Shown piece by piece: positions 16,568 through 25,349 of a DNA stretch of 64,000 bases (its first letter is position 1; each line of letters starts with the position of its first letter). The DNA lies in contig CAZMZR010000004.1 of assembly GCA_964570855.1 (NCBI GenBank), positions 1 to 64,000 on the forward strand. Direction: 5' to 3'. A model generated the notes under the pieces. That model did not search any database and was not told the DNA's origin. It was given only the letters and a program-made list of their open reading frames with translations. The translations under genes were made by a program, and so were the position numbers. Source of the stretch: JAFGPS01 sp964570855 (GTDB taxonomy: Bacteria > Planctomycetota > Phycisphaerae > Sedimentisphaerales > Anaerobacaceae).

Positions 16568-18632
16568 TCCGTCCTCCACGGTTGCCTCTGAATCCGTCAA
16601 ACATATTGAAGTTACCTCTGTTCTCCCCGCTCTCATTTCGACTGGGCCGCGTTCCATCCAACTGCTCTCTGACCGACACCCTGCGTTGACTTATAAAAGA
16701 TTTCAATCCCGGTGCATTCATTCCCCCCCCGGGTCCTCCGCGACGGCCGCCGGGTTCATCTGCCCCCCTATCCTGCATGCGATCCCGGCCCATTCCCGGG
16801 GAAAAGCCCCCCGGTCCACCTGAAGCAAGGTCTTCATTTATACTTCTTTCAAATTCCTCGATTGAGTAGAACTTAAGTTCGTCGGCCTCAACGAAAGGCC
16901 TGATCAGCTCGGCAATTTCATCAATGCGTGCCTCAATTACACCCTCAGCGAAGCCACCTTTGAGCAATTGCTCAAGGTATTGATGATATCTATCCAGATA
17001 AGGTTTATGGGCAAACAGGCGGGCAACCAGTGGTTTATCCGCCAAAGCACCGGTCGTTGGTTCGTCAATATACAAATCTACATTACCCACGCCGCCTTGA
17101 TTAGGCCCCATGCCGAATGTCCCGAAAGCCATGTTCAGATCCCAGGGAACAACTGTAAACTTCCCGTTATCTTCATAAAGATAATAATTGTGTCCCATCC
17201 CTATGTAATTATCCAGATGAACCGTTATCACCGAGACGGCCAAAAATCGAAGAATTCCATCGACGTCCAGCACTTTCTCTATCTCGGAAGGAAACGTCTC
17301 ATTCGGGCAATTATTTAATACATCAAGCAAGCGAAACAATGCACTGTGATCGGGGACCTTTTCATTTGTTTTCAAACCCATCTGCTCAAGCAAATTTCCA
17401 CCTCGTCCGAACGGTCCTCCCGGTCCTCCGCCAAATCCTCCTCGTCCTTCTCTTGCAAATGGTCTGTTCGGGTCCACACCGGGGAATTGTCCACCGGGAC
17501 CTTCGCGGAACCGGCCTCCTGGACCTCCGGCGAACGGTCTGTTCGGGTCGCCACCGGGAAATTGCCCGCCGGGACCTTCGCGGAATCGGCCTCCCGGACC
17601 TCCGGCGAATGGTCTGTTCGGGTCGCCACCGGGAAATTGTCCGCCGGGACCTTCGCGGAACCGGCCTCCTGGACCTCCGGCGAACGGTCTGTTCGGGTCG
17701 CCACCGGGAAATTGCCCGCCGGGACCTTCGCGGAATCGGCCTCCCGGACCTCCGGCGAATGGTCTGTTCGGGTCGCCACCGGGAAATTGTCCGCCGGGAC
17801 CTTCGCGGAACCGGCCGCCCGGACCTCCGGCGAATGGTCCTTGTGACGATGTAGTATCGTCCGGCAACATTTCACTTCCAATCATCCCCTCCTGCTTTAA
17901 TACCTTAATCAGGTCACCAAGCCTGGCGCCTCCAACCTTTATGTCGAGATTGCTTCGCTCCATGCTTTTGGAAGACTGTGACGCATTGGCAATTTCTTCG
18001 CCGAGGTCGGCTTTGGTCCAATTGAGGGCCGCCGCCGGAGTCTCAGGCTTATAAAGATTTCCTTCCGGATCGGCAAAATTTCTACGGAGAAATGTTTTGT
18101 CGACCTGTTCGACAATAGTATATAAGCCAAGATGAGTGTCGTTTATCCACACATCCGCAAATGCTCTTCGCGGTGTCGGCAATCCCATTCGTTCGAATAA
18201 CTCGTAGCCTATCGTTTCCCTCATAAAAGTAGGATCCGAGAAGCCGTTGTTAAGGCTTAATTTCTTAACACCTCGAAAGTTCTGAGCAAAATTGAAAAAG
18301 TTAAAGTCAACCTTCAGAGGCATTCGTCCACTCTCCCGGCCGGACATCAAGGAAGACATTCCTTTGGGACGAACGGCAACATTCCGGTAGGGTTCTGCGT
18401 CAAACCAGAAATCGGCTCGAACATACTGCTCCGCTCTCGAATTGTTTTTGAGTGATTGCCAATCGTCATCATTCATAACTATACGAATCTTAGCGACATG
18501 ATCGGATCGGAAAGGATCTTTGTCCTCAGAAGCCGGTATCATCAACTCCTCACGGTGATATATCAGAAGCCCTATAAGCAATACGGCCAAAAGTAATAAT
18601 CCAATGAACGATATTTTCTCCAGTTTACCCAT
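16557..18632 (-). CDS. CotH kinase-family protein with Gly/Pro-rich tandem repeats
   Basis: 691 residues with an N-terminal signal anchor (about 9-26). CotH-kinase features are RIVMNDDDWQSL, VAVRPKGMSSLMSG, KKLSLNNGFSDPTFMRE, RRAFADVWIND, LGLYTIVEQVDKTF, and the kinase-like core HLDNYIGMGHNYYLY followed by VVPWDLNMAFG. The Asp of LDNY and of PWDLN correspond to the catalytic and metal-binding Asp of characterised CotH. Residues about 266-390 are five tandem copies of a 25-residue Gly/Pro/Arg unit inserted in the domain, and the C-terminus is also Gly/Arg-rich. CotH enzymes phosphorylate secreted proteins in Bacillus; the target here is unknown. First gene of a CotH-VTC-DUF4956 operon, with a conserved 27-bp motif 57 bases upstream of its start. 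Confidence 0.9.
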   Translation of the reverse strand: MGKLEKISFIGLLLLAVLLIGLLIYHREELMIPASEDKDPFRSDHVAKIRIVMNDDDWQSLKNNSRAEQYVRADFWFDAEPYRNVAVRPKGMSSLMSGRESGRMPLKVDFNFFNFAQNFRGVKKLSLNNGFSDPTFMRETIGYELFERMGLPTPRRAFADVWINDTHLGLYTIVEQVDKTFLRRNFADPEGNLYKPETPAAALNWTKADLGEEIANASQSSKSMERSNLDIKVGGARLGDLIKVLKQEGMIGSEMLPDDTTSSQGPFAGGPGGRFREGPGGQFPGGDPNRPFAGGPGGRFREGPGGQFPGGDPNRPFAGGPGGRFREGPGGQFPGGDPNRPFAGGPGGRFREGPGGQFPGGDPNRPFAGGPGGRFREGPGGQFPGVDPNRPFAREGRGGFGGGPGGPFGRGGNLLEQMGLKTNEKVPDHSALFRLLDVLNNCPNETFPSEIEKVLDVDGILRFLAVSVITVHLDNYIGMGHNYYLYEDNGKFTVVPWDLNMAFGTFGMGPNQGGVGNVDLYIDEPTTGALADKPLVARLFAHKPYLDRYHQYLEQLLKGGFAEGVIEARIDEIAELIRPFVEADELKFYSIEEFERSINEDLASGGPGGFSPGMGRDRMQDRGADEPGGRRGGPGGGMNAPGLKSFISQRRVSVREQLDGTRPSRNESGENRGNFNMFDGFRGNRGGRNDF
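17461..17835. repeat. Five 75-bp in-frame tandem repeats
   Basis: Five copies of a 75-bp unit, each encoding 25 residues (FAGGPGGRFREGPGGQFPGG then DPNRP). Copies at 17536 and 17686 are identical. Those at 17461 and 17611 share alternate third-base variants (AACCGGCCTCCTGG versus AATCGGCCTCCCGG). The array therefore shows a 150-bp higher-order period, as expected from recent unequal exchange of a two-unit block. The coding frame is kept throughout. Confidence 0.95.
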
Positions 18633-18688
18633 TATTGCTCTACAATAATCCCTGTCATACGAAAGATTAACAAAAATCTAACAATTAA

Positions 18689-18715
18689 AGACGCAGACAC
18701 ATAGCTTTTTATTGC
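18689..18715 (-). promoter_or_regulatory. Conserved 27-bp motif upstream of the CotH-VTC operon (ECF-type promoter candidate)
   Basis: On the minus strand it starts GCAATAAAAA and ends GCGTCT, the same length and arrangement as at 21157-21183 and 33081-33107. The motif ends 57 bases before the CotH start. CGTC is a common ECF sigma -10 element, with the GCAATAA block at an appropriate -35 distance. Confidence 0.5.
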
Positions 18716-18778
18716 AGCATAAAACGGGATTTTCAGCAATTGCAGTGATTTTAGGAAAAGGGAAAAGACATACAAAAC

Positions 18779-18855
18779 CGAACCGAATCTCGAATCTGAA
18801 GACAGATAACGGATGGCAGATGACAGAGAATTCTTCCGTCCTCCGTCGTTCTTGT
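18779..18855. repeat. Low-complexity intergenic stretch of GACAGAT/CCGTCCTCCGTC type
   Basis: Imperfect reiterations of ACAGAT-A/G-ACAG (18800-18822) are followed by CCGTCCTCCGTCGTTC (18837-18852). They lie between the two CotH genes. No gene is visible. The makeup resembles degenerate short-repeat families seen in the kdsB insertion and the trpF-trpB gap. Confidence 0.3.
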
Positions 18856-18865
18856 TTGCCGTATC

Positions 18866-21001
18866 CTAATTAATTACGGACTCTGAATTAGAAGCCAAAG
18901 GCGAAGGAACAGGCAATGCCTGTATTTCTCCCTGTCCGTCCGGTACGCGCCCCACCGACTGATCGGCCTCCATGTATTCAAAAGTCACCGAGTCCAGTAA
19001 AACATTGTTCTGCGAATCGGTATCATACAACCACACGGTCTCACCGAGTTGCGAGAGCTTAAAGTTTGCATGCAATCCCGGCTCATCTGTGCCGTCCTCG
19101 TCAGCCCACACGATAAGATAGCCGCCGGAGGCAATTGTTGTGCCTTCGGGAAATTGCCATTTCAGGGGATTTTCCGGATTATCGCTAAGATACATGCCGG
19201 ATAAATCGACAGTCTCGTTGCTGGTATTGAATAATTCAATCCAGTCGTCGTAGTCACCCTGCGGGTCGGCGATAGTAGCGACGTTGCGTGCCATAAGCTC
19301 GTTGATTACGACAGGTGAATCTTCCGCTTCGGCATAGGTCACTGCATAGGTATATACATTGTGTTCGGCACCGGGCGGATTAAAGGCAAGCGTGCCGATA
19401 CCATCGGCTGTGGCGGCCTGGACATAATAGCGCAATACAGCACCGGGATTGTAGGAAGACAGCGTAATAGCATAGCAGTTCCCCTCGTCCGATTCATCCT
19501 TAAAGGTCATCGGCAGAGCAGTAAACGGGCCATAAGAACTGTCCGCCAGAAACAATTGCACATCAGAAACCGGCACGCTCTGGCCGATGCGGGCTGTTAT
19601 CACCAATGACTGGCCCGGCTGTTCCTGAATCACTTCATATTCTACCGACTGAATATCGGGGACGGACCGATTCAATTCACGGTCGCTCAGCAGGTTATTT
19701 CGACGTGTTTTTATGAAGTTCTTCAATGTATCTACCCCGGTGAAAAAAGCCTGTGTGGTATATAGTTTTTTGTTGTCTGCTTCTACTTCCTGTTCAATGA
19801 GAGCCTGGTATGCTTCGATTTTAGGAAGCAAGAGATCTTCAGTTAAAAAGGAATCCAGTATAGTCCTGACGTGCGCCATGTAACGCTGCCGGTACTGATC
19901 GATATCCATCAGACGATACATCAGGGGCACCAGAGAATCGTCTGATTGATAAAACAGTGCCCAGCCCGTCCCACCGCTGGAATTCATACATTCATTACCT
20001 TCATATTGTATAAGATGTATTCTTCCGGTCTCCGGCTCGTAGTAAAGGTAGTAGTCACTGCCGCGTTTATTGACATATCCATCGTCATCCTGGAAAACAA
20101 TCTCAAATGCACACAACCAAAGCGCCCTGTCCACATTCAATACTTCATCAAGTACATCCGGCAATTGTTCGAGGTCGGTATTGTTCAATACATCACAGGT
20201 ATTAATAAGACTTGCCCACGGATCATCCTGGTTTGTGTTTTTCAGTTCGTAAACCTGCTCGTATATTGTCGAATCGCTGCCCTGCCAGGTCAATGCCGCA
20301 CTGCCGTCACCGAAACCACCGCCCCAACCACCACCGGCTTCGGCTAAAACAACATTCAAATCTGTCAGGTTAGCTCTTCTCGGTGTGGGTAACGGTTGAT
20401 TATCATCGCCATCATCATCTCCGTCATCATTGCCGCCGCCCCCCATATTACCTTCGGCCCGCCAGCGAGTACCGTCGTTGCTGGGAAACCAGTCTTCAAT
20501 GAACTCGGCGTTGAGCTGCTGGACATTTGCGTAAATGCCCCAGTTCTCTCCGTTGATTACCAATTTTACGAAGTTAGCTCTGGCGCTGGGAATCTGCAGG
20601 CGGCAGATGTTCGAATAAAGCACCTCACGCATGAAAGTTGGATCATTTGCACAGTTGATGAGATTGAGTGTCTTGTAACCCATCAGGGACTGGTCCTCGA
20701 TGGTATAATCTATCTCGATGTTAAAGGATTTTTTCTGCGAGTTTCCTATCGTCATATAAGAAGTATTGCCGCGAAATCTAACTCCGACGCCCTCATAGGT
20801 AGCACCATCCACGGTCAAAGTGGCAAGGATGTTCTCCTTATCCTGGTAATTGGCTTCCAATTGACTCCACCAATTGCCCTGAGAAAATTCCAACTGAAGA
20901 GTTCGCAGGACTGTCTGGTCGTATAAGTCTTCTTGAGCGGTCCAGGCCAAACGGCACAATAAAACTATCGCAAAAATGATTATAAAATTCTTCTTTGGCA
21001 T
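18866..21001 (-). CDS. Secreted CotH-like protein with lamin-tail domain, degenerate kinase site
   Basis: 711 residues from the ATG at 21001; the frame opens nine codons earlier at a GTG with no better signal. Signal peptide about 1-21 (IIIFAIVLLCRLAWTAQ). The CotH region spans about 25-420 (VGVRFRGNTSYM, KKSFNIEID, YKTLNLINCANDPTFMRE, LVINGENWGIYANVQQL). An acidic DDGDDDGDD linker is inside it. A C-terminal lamin-tail domain follows (about 580-690: VVINELMARNVATIADPQGDYDDWIELFN, cut by usual LTD spacing). The core reads FQDDDGYVNKRGSDYYLYY and then LIQYEGNECMN where active CotH proteins have PWDLD, so the metal-binding Asp is replaced. It may be an adhesion or pseudokinase form. Confidence 0.87.
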   Translation of the reverse strand: MPKKNFIIIFAIVLLCRLAWTAQEDLYDQTVLRTLQLEFSQGNWWSQLEANYQDKENILATLTVDGATYEGVGVRFRGNTSYMTIGNSQKKSFNIEIDYTIEDQSLMGYKTLNLINCANDPTFMREVLYSNICRLQIPSARANFVKLVINGENWGIYANVQQLNAEFIEDWFPSNDGTRWRAEGNMGGGGNDDGDDDGDDNQPLPTPRRANLTDLNVVLAEAGGGWGGGFGDGSAALTWQGSDSTIYEQVYELKNTNQDDPWASLINTCDVLNNTDLEQLPDVLDEVLNVDRALWLCAFEIVFQDDDGYVNKRGSDYYLYYEPETGRIHLIQYEGNECMNSSGGTGWALFYQSDDSLVPLMYRLMDIDQYRQRYMAHVRTILDSFLTEDLLLPKIEAYQALIEQEVEADNKKLYTTQAFFTGVDTLKNFIKTRRNNLLSDRELNRSVPDIQSVEYEVIQEQPGQSLVITARIGQSVPVSDVQLFLADSSYGPFTALPMTFKDESDEGNCYAITLSSYNPGAVLRYYVQAATADGIGTLAFNPPGAEHNVYTYAVTYAEAEDSPVVINELMARNVATIADPQGDYDDWIELFNTSNETVDLSGMYLSDNPENPLKWQFPEGTTIASGGYLIVWADEDGTDEPGLHANFKLSQLGETVWLYDTDSQNNVLLDSVTFEYMEADQSVGRVPDGQGEIQALPVPSPLASNSESVIN

Positions 21002-21156
21002 TTTTCCGGAATTTTCCCGTCGAAGCACATCAAATAATCACCATAAGTATAGATGTGCTCCAGTTTTATACGTCCCTGTCTCCATGCGTATCAGATTGAA
21101 CATACTATTTAAAGATATTTTGGTAATCTCAGATATCGACTTAAAACCATGATTTA

Positions 21157-21183
21157 AGACGAATACACGCAGTTTTTTATTGC
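21157..21183 (-). promoter_or_regulatory. Conserved 27-bp motif upstream of the CotH/lamin-tail gene (ECF-type promoter candidate)
   Basis: Second copy of the GCAATAAAAA ... CGTCT motif on the minus strand, 156 bases before the chosen start codon. Twenty of 27 positions are identical in all three copies. Confidence 0.5.
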
Positions 21184-21241
21184 ATTAAAAGAAATGATTT
21201 TCATTAGTTACGATAACGTAGTATTTGCAGTGACGGCATTA

Positions 21242-21994
21242 TCACAGAGATTTCGCCGCTTCGCTGTCAACCAGCCATGTAACTTTCTCAAGAATGGGCC
21301 AAATTGCATGAATGGGGTAGCGTACTTCGTCCGGCTCGCTGGTCAGGACCTCCTTTAATATAGGGGCCTTTTCCCTGCCGCTAACCAACACTACCACATG
21401 AGATGCTGCACATAAAACAGGGTGCGTTAAAGTTATCCTGTTAAGCTTGTCATCCAAAACATAAACAACACACGCCAAATCCTCCGTATCAAAAGGAGCA
21501 TATGAATTCGGAAACAAAGAGCCGGTATGGCCGTCGGCGCCCATACCAAGGGCAATTAAATCGAATTCAGGTATTCGATTTTCTTCCAAATTAAAGATTT
21601 CTCGAATTGTTTCTTCGTATTTTTGGGCTGCGATATGAAAATCGCTGTATTCGGTCGGGATGCGATGAATGTTATTTTGCGGGATTGCGACCTTACTTAA
21701 GAAAGTATCGGCGGCAAGCTTGTAATTACTCTGCGGTGAAGCCGGCGGTACGTATCGCTCGTCAACCCAGAACAGGTGAATTTTGTTCCAGGGCAGGGCC
21801 TTTGCCTGTGGTGATTCCCCAAGCAGCTCAAAAAAATGTTTAGGTGTGTTCCCCCCGGATATAGCTACATAAAAAACATCTTTTGTTCGTATCGCTTTTT
21901 GCGCATCGGCGACAAAAATCTCCACGCTTCTTTGGGCAAAACTTTCAGGACCGGATACGACTTCAACTTTCGGTTCATATTTTATTGTTGGCAT
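21242..21994 (-). CDS. pgl: 6-phosphogluconolactonase
   Basis: 250 residues, the usual length of the DevB-type lactonase. It hydrolyses 6-phosphoglucono-delta-lactone in the oxidative pentose phosphate pathway, in the cytosol. Landmarks are VAISGGNTPKHFFELL (phosphate loop), IHLFWVDERYVPP with SNYKLA, the IALGMGADGHTGSLFPN signature, and the C-terminal RITLTHPVLCAASHVVVLVSG. It sits alone between CotH and the efflux operon; no zwf or gnd gene is nearby. Confidence 0.96.
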   Translation of the reverse strand: MPTIKYEPKVEVVSGPESFAQRSVEIFVADAQKAIRTKDVFYVAISGGNTPKHFFELLGESPQAKALPWNKIHLFWVDERYVPPASPQSNYKLAADTFLSKVAIPQNNIHRIPTEYSDFHIAAQKYEETIREIFNLEENRIPEFDLIALGMGADGHTGSLFPNSYAPFDTEDLACVVYVLDDKLNRITLTHPVLCAASHVVVLVSGREKAPILKEVLTSEPDEVRYPIHAIWPILEKVTWLVDSEAAKSL

Positions 21995-22178
21995 CGTAAT
22001 ACCCCCGACATTTCCGCCAAATAAGAAATTATACTCCGTTTTAAAACAATACTCCCTGCTTTTTATCGCTTATAAATATCTTTACAGTATTATACGCTCG
22101 CGGGAGAGATTTTGCACGGAAAAACTTCTAAAAAACTTATCTATTTACAAATTACCAAGACCGAACAACTTATGCAAT

Positions 22179-25100
22179 CTAATCCGCCGAGTCGGTAGCA
22201 AAAACCCGAACCTTGATATCTTCAAGAATCATATACAATGAAGGTACGAGAATCAGTGTTATACATGTTGCAAACATAACACCAAATGCCAGGCTTATCG
22301 CCATCGGCACAAGAAATCTCGCCTGCAGGCTTTTTTCCGTAATCATCGGAAGCAGACCGCAAAATGTGGTAAGAGTCGTCAGCATAATCGGCCGAAACCT
22401 GCGCGTTGCGCAGTCTCGAAGCACCTGTTTTAATTCTACGCCGCTTGAACGCTCGCGATTGATAAGATCTATCATAATCAGCGAATCGTTCACAACCACG
22501 CCGGAAAGGGCCACGATTCCAAAAAATGACAGCAAACCAAGATTGTAGCCCATTATCAGATGCCCGAGCGTTGCGCCTACAATGCCAAACGGAATCGCAG
22601 ACATTACTATAATCGGCTGCGAATAGCTCCTGAACTGGACGGCCAACAGGGCAAAAATCGCCATCATCGCTATTCCGAAATTGGGTATCAGGCTGCTGAG
22701 AGATTCCTGCATCTCCCGTTGTTCCCCGGCGAACCGATATTGCAAACCGGGAAATTCACGCATCAGGTTCGGTAACACGCTTTTAGCCAATTCACTATTT
22801 ATTTCTTTGGAGTTTGCAACAGCCTCATCGACATCAGCCGATACACTCACAACGCGTCTGCGGTCAACTCGCCTTATAGTGGAATAGCCTCTTCCATACT
22901 GGATCTCGGCAACCGTCTTGAATGGAATCTGCGTGCCGTCGGGTAGTCGTATTCTGATATTCTCTATATCGGCCAGGCTTTTACGCTGGTCTTCGGGATA
23001 TCGCACCATTACACGAATATCGTCACGACCACGCTGAATACGCTGGGCCTCGTCGCCGTAAAAACCCTGTCTGATTTGTCTGGCCAGGTCCGAAAGCGTC
23101 AGGCCCAGAGTGCGTCCGGATTCTTTGAGTTTGAGCTTTAGCTCGGCCTTCCCCGGCTCGAAATCATCGGCAATGTCACTGACGCCCGTATAGTCACGGA
23201 GTATGCTCTTGAGCCTCTCCGAAGCCGGAAGCAGCACATCATAATCCTGGTGAGATAATTCGATATCTATCGGATTGCCCGTACTGACCAGTTCGGAAAT
23301 GAACGTAAGAGAAGAAACACCCGGTATTTCTCCGACCAGTTCACGCCAGCGGTTTCTAATTAACACACTGGATACGTCACGTTCTTCGGCGCCGAGCAAC
23401 TCTACGTTAACCTCGGCCAGATGCGATTGTCCGCCCGAACCGGCTCCGGTGGCGACGGGGCCGCCCCGTGAGGTCGTCGGCTGTGCTCCGATGGTGGTCG
23501 AAATATGTCTTAGAAGCGAAGGTTTTCCCGGCCGTGTTTCATCAAATTCCCTGATGGCCTCAAACGCGGCCTGTTCGATTTCTTCGATAATCTCTCTTGT
23601 TTGTTCCACGGGAGTTCCGAGCGGCATGTTCAGAAGCGCGAGCATATTGTCCGCTTCGACGGAATCAAAAAATACAAACTTGATATAACCGCCGGCAATA
23701 ATACCCATAGTAACAAGAAATATAGCCACAGCCGAAGATAAAGTTACATAACGCCATTTGACCGCCTTCTCTACAAAACGGGCGAACGGCCCCTGCACGA
23801 ACCGGTTGAGCATCTTATGTGTCACCTGATTGATTTTATCGGTGAAACGGACAAGGATGAATCTGTTCCAGGACCTTTGACCCGACAGATGGGCCGGCAG
23901 GATAAGCAACGCCTCGACAAGCGATGTCCCAAGGACGCTAATCACCACGATCGGAAGCTGGCGAAGTATTTTTCCCATAATACCGAGTGTGTAAGCCAGC
24001 GGTAAAAAGGCAAACATGGTCGTCAGCACCGCCAGGATAACGGGCATTGCCATTTCTTTAACGCCCCTTATCGCCGCTTCGGTCCTGCCTACTCCCTGCT
24101 GACGATAGGCGAAAACATTCTCACCGACAACAATCGCATCATCAACGACAAGACCGAGTGACATAATGAATGCAAACAGGCTTATCATATTGATGGAGAC
24201 ATCAAAGTGGGGGATTATATAGAAGGCTCCCAGAAAAGAAATAGGTATGCCCATCGTGGTCCAGAACGCCAGACGCATATTAAGAAACAACGTCAGGCAC
24301 AAAAATACCAGGACCAGGCCGATATACCCGTTTCTTGTTAAAAGTTCCACCCTGTCCTTGAGAATTTCCGTGTCGTCCTCCCACAATCCAAGCGAAACTC
24401 CCTCCGGCAGGGAATTCTTCTTTTGCTCGACATACTGTTTGACGGTCCTGGCGATATCCAGCGCATCCTGTTCGCCGATACGCGTTATCTGTATTAAAGC
24501 AGCTCTCTTTCCGTCGAATCTTGCAGATAAATCAACATCCTGAAAATCATCCCTGACGGTTGCAATATCGCTAAGTCTGACCGTTGTTCCGTCGTTTTTG
24601 GTTAGAACAATGATTTTTTCGAATTCCGGGCCATAATATTTCTGACCTTTTGTGCGAACAAGAATCTCTCCGCCGGAGGTCTTGACTGATCCGGCCGGCG
24701 TATCGAGCGAGGAGTTTCTAACCGCCAGTGTCACCTGGTCGAAACTAAGATTGTAACGTCGCAGATTTTCCTCTGAAACCTCTATGGATATTTCATAAGG
24801 CCGAATCCCCGCAATGCCGACCTGGCTTATATTCGGCATGGCAGTCAAATCGTCACGAACCTGCTCCGCCAGTATTCTTAAGGTTTTCTCCGGAACGTCA
24901 CCAAAAACAACGACGGTTATCACCTGGTGACGGGTTTTTATTTCGGAAATTATCGGCTTTTCGGTTTCCTCGGGAAATGTAATGATTGTATCAACTTCCG
25001 CCTTTATATCGTCGAGCACCTCAGTGGCATCGGCATATTCCTCGACCTCGATTACTGTCATTCCGGCGCCTTCTCCGGCGCTTGATGTCATCCTCTTTAT

Positions 25101-25349
25101 ACCGTCAACGGCGGCAACGGATTCCTCAACACGAAGGCATACTCCTTCTTCAACATCCTCCGGCGAAGCCCCGAGGTAAGGCACTGTTATAGTCAACATA
25201 TCGAGGCTCAACTCCGGAAAAACTTCGAGCTTCGCGGAGAAAATAGAAAGCAGTCCGGCAACGATAATAATGAGCATCAGCAGATTTGCCGCAACATGGT
25301 TCGAGGCAAACCACCCGAGAAGACCTTTTCTTTCTTCAGAATCTTTCAC
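22179..25349 (-). CDS. RND multidrug efflux transporter, inner-membrane pump (AcrB/HAE1 type)
   Basis: 1056 residues in two homologous halves, each with a TM helix, a large periplasmic porter domain and a six-helix bundle. The proton relay Asp pair is visible in TM4 (MSLGLVVDDAIVVGENVF). Other landmarks are LPILSG-like porter segments, GTPVEQTREIIEEIEQ, and the second-half GIVALSGVVVNDSLIMIDLINRER. It starts at a GTG directly after the adaptor stop codon with GGAGG 11-15 bases upstream. It functions as a proton-driven trimeric pump with the adaptor and TolC-like protein encoded just upstream. The substrate range is not deducible. Confidence 0.95.
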   Translation of the reverse strand: MKDSEERKGLLGWFASNHVAANLLMLIIIVAGLLSIFSAKLEVFPELSLDMLTITVPYLGASPEDVEEGVCLRVEESVAAVDGIKRMTSSAGEGAGMTVIEVEEYADATEVLDDIKAEVDTIITFPEETEKPIISEIKTRHQVITVVVFGDVPEKTLRILAEQVRDDLTAMPNISQVGIAGIRPYEISIEVSEENLRRYNLSFDQVTLAVRNSSLDTPAGSVKTSGGEILVRTKGQKYYGPEFEKIIVLTKNDGTTVRLSDIATVRDDFQDVDLSARFDGKRAALIQITRIGEQDALDIARTVKQYVEQKKNSLPEGVSLGLWEDDTEILKDRVELLTRNGYIGLVLVFLCLTLFLNMRLAFWTTMGIPISFLGAFYIIPHFDVSINMISLFAFIMSLGLVVDDAIVVGENVFAYRQQGVGRTEAAIRGVKEMAMPVILAVLTTMFAFLPLAYTLGIMGKILRQLPIVVISVLGTSLVEALLILPAHLSGQRSWNRFILVRFTDKINQVTHKMLNRFVQGPFARFVEKAVKWRYVTLSSAVAIFLVTMGIIAGGYIKFVFFDSVEADNMLALLNMPLGTPVEQTREIIEEIEQAAFEAIREFDETRPGKPSLLRHISTTIGAQPTTSRGGPVATGAGSGGQSHLAEVNVELLGAEERDVSSVLIRNRWRELVGEIPGVSSLTFISELVSTGNPIDIELSHQDYDVLLPASERLKSILRDYTGVSDIADDFEPGKAELKLKLKESGRTLGLTLSDLARQIRQGFYGDEAQRIQRGRDDIRVMVRYPEDQRKSLADIENIRIRLPDGTQIPFKTVAEIQYGRGYSTIRRVDRRRVVSVSADVDEAVANSKEINSELAKSVLPNLMREFPGLQYRFAGEQREMQESLSSLIPNFGIAMMAIFALLAVQFRSYSQPIIVMSAIPFGIVGATLGHLIMGYNLGLLSFFGIVALSGVVVNDSLIMIDLINRERSSGVELKQVLRDCATRRFRPIMLTTLTTFCGLLPMITEKSLQARFLVPMAISLAFGVMFATCITLILVPSLYMILEDIKVRVFATDSAD

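Noticed and set aside
17461..17835. Regularly spaced repeats that might suggest a CRISPR array
   Set aside because: Units are directly abutting with no unique spacers and encode an in-frame protein repeat.
17339..17881. Three long open frames (two plus strand, one minus) across the CotH repeat region
   Set aside because: They are products of the 75-bp repeat, whose length is divisible by three and which lacks stops in several frames. The CotH frame has the conserved domain on both sides.
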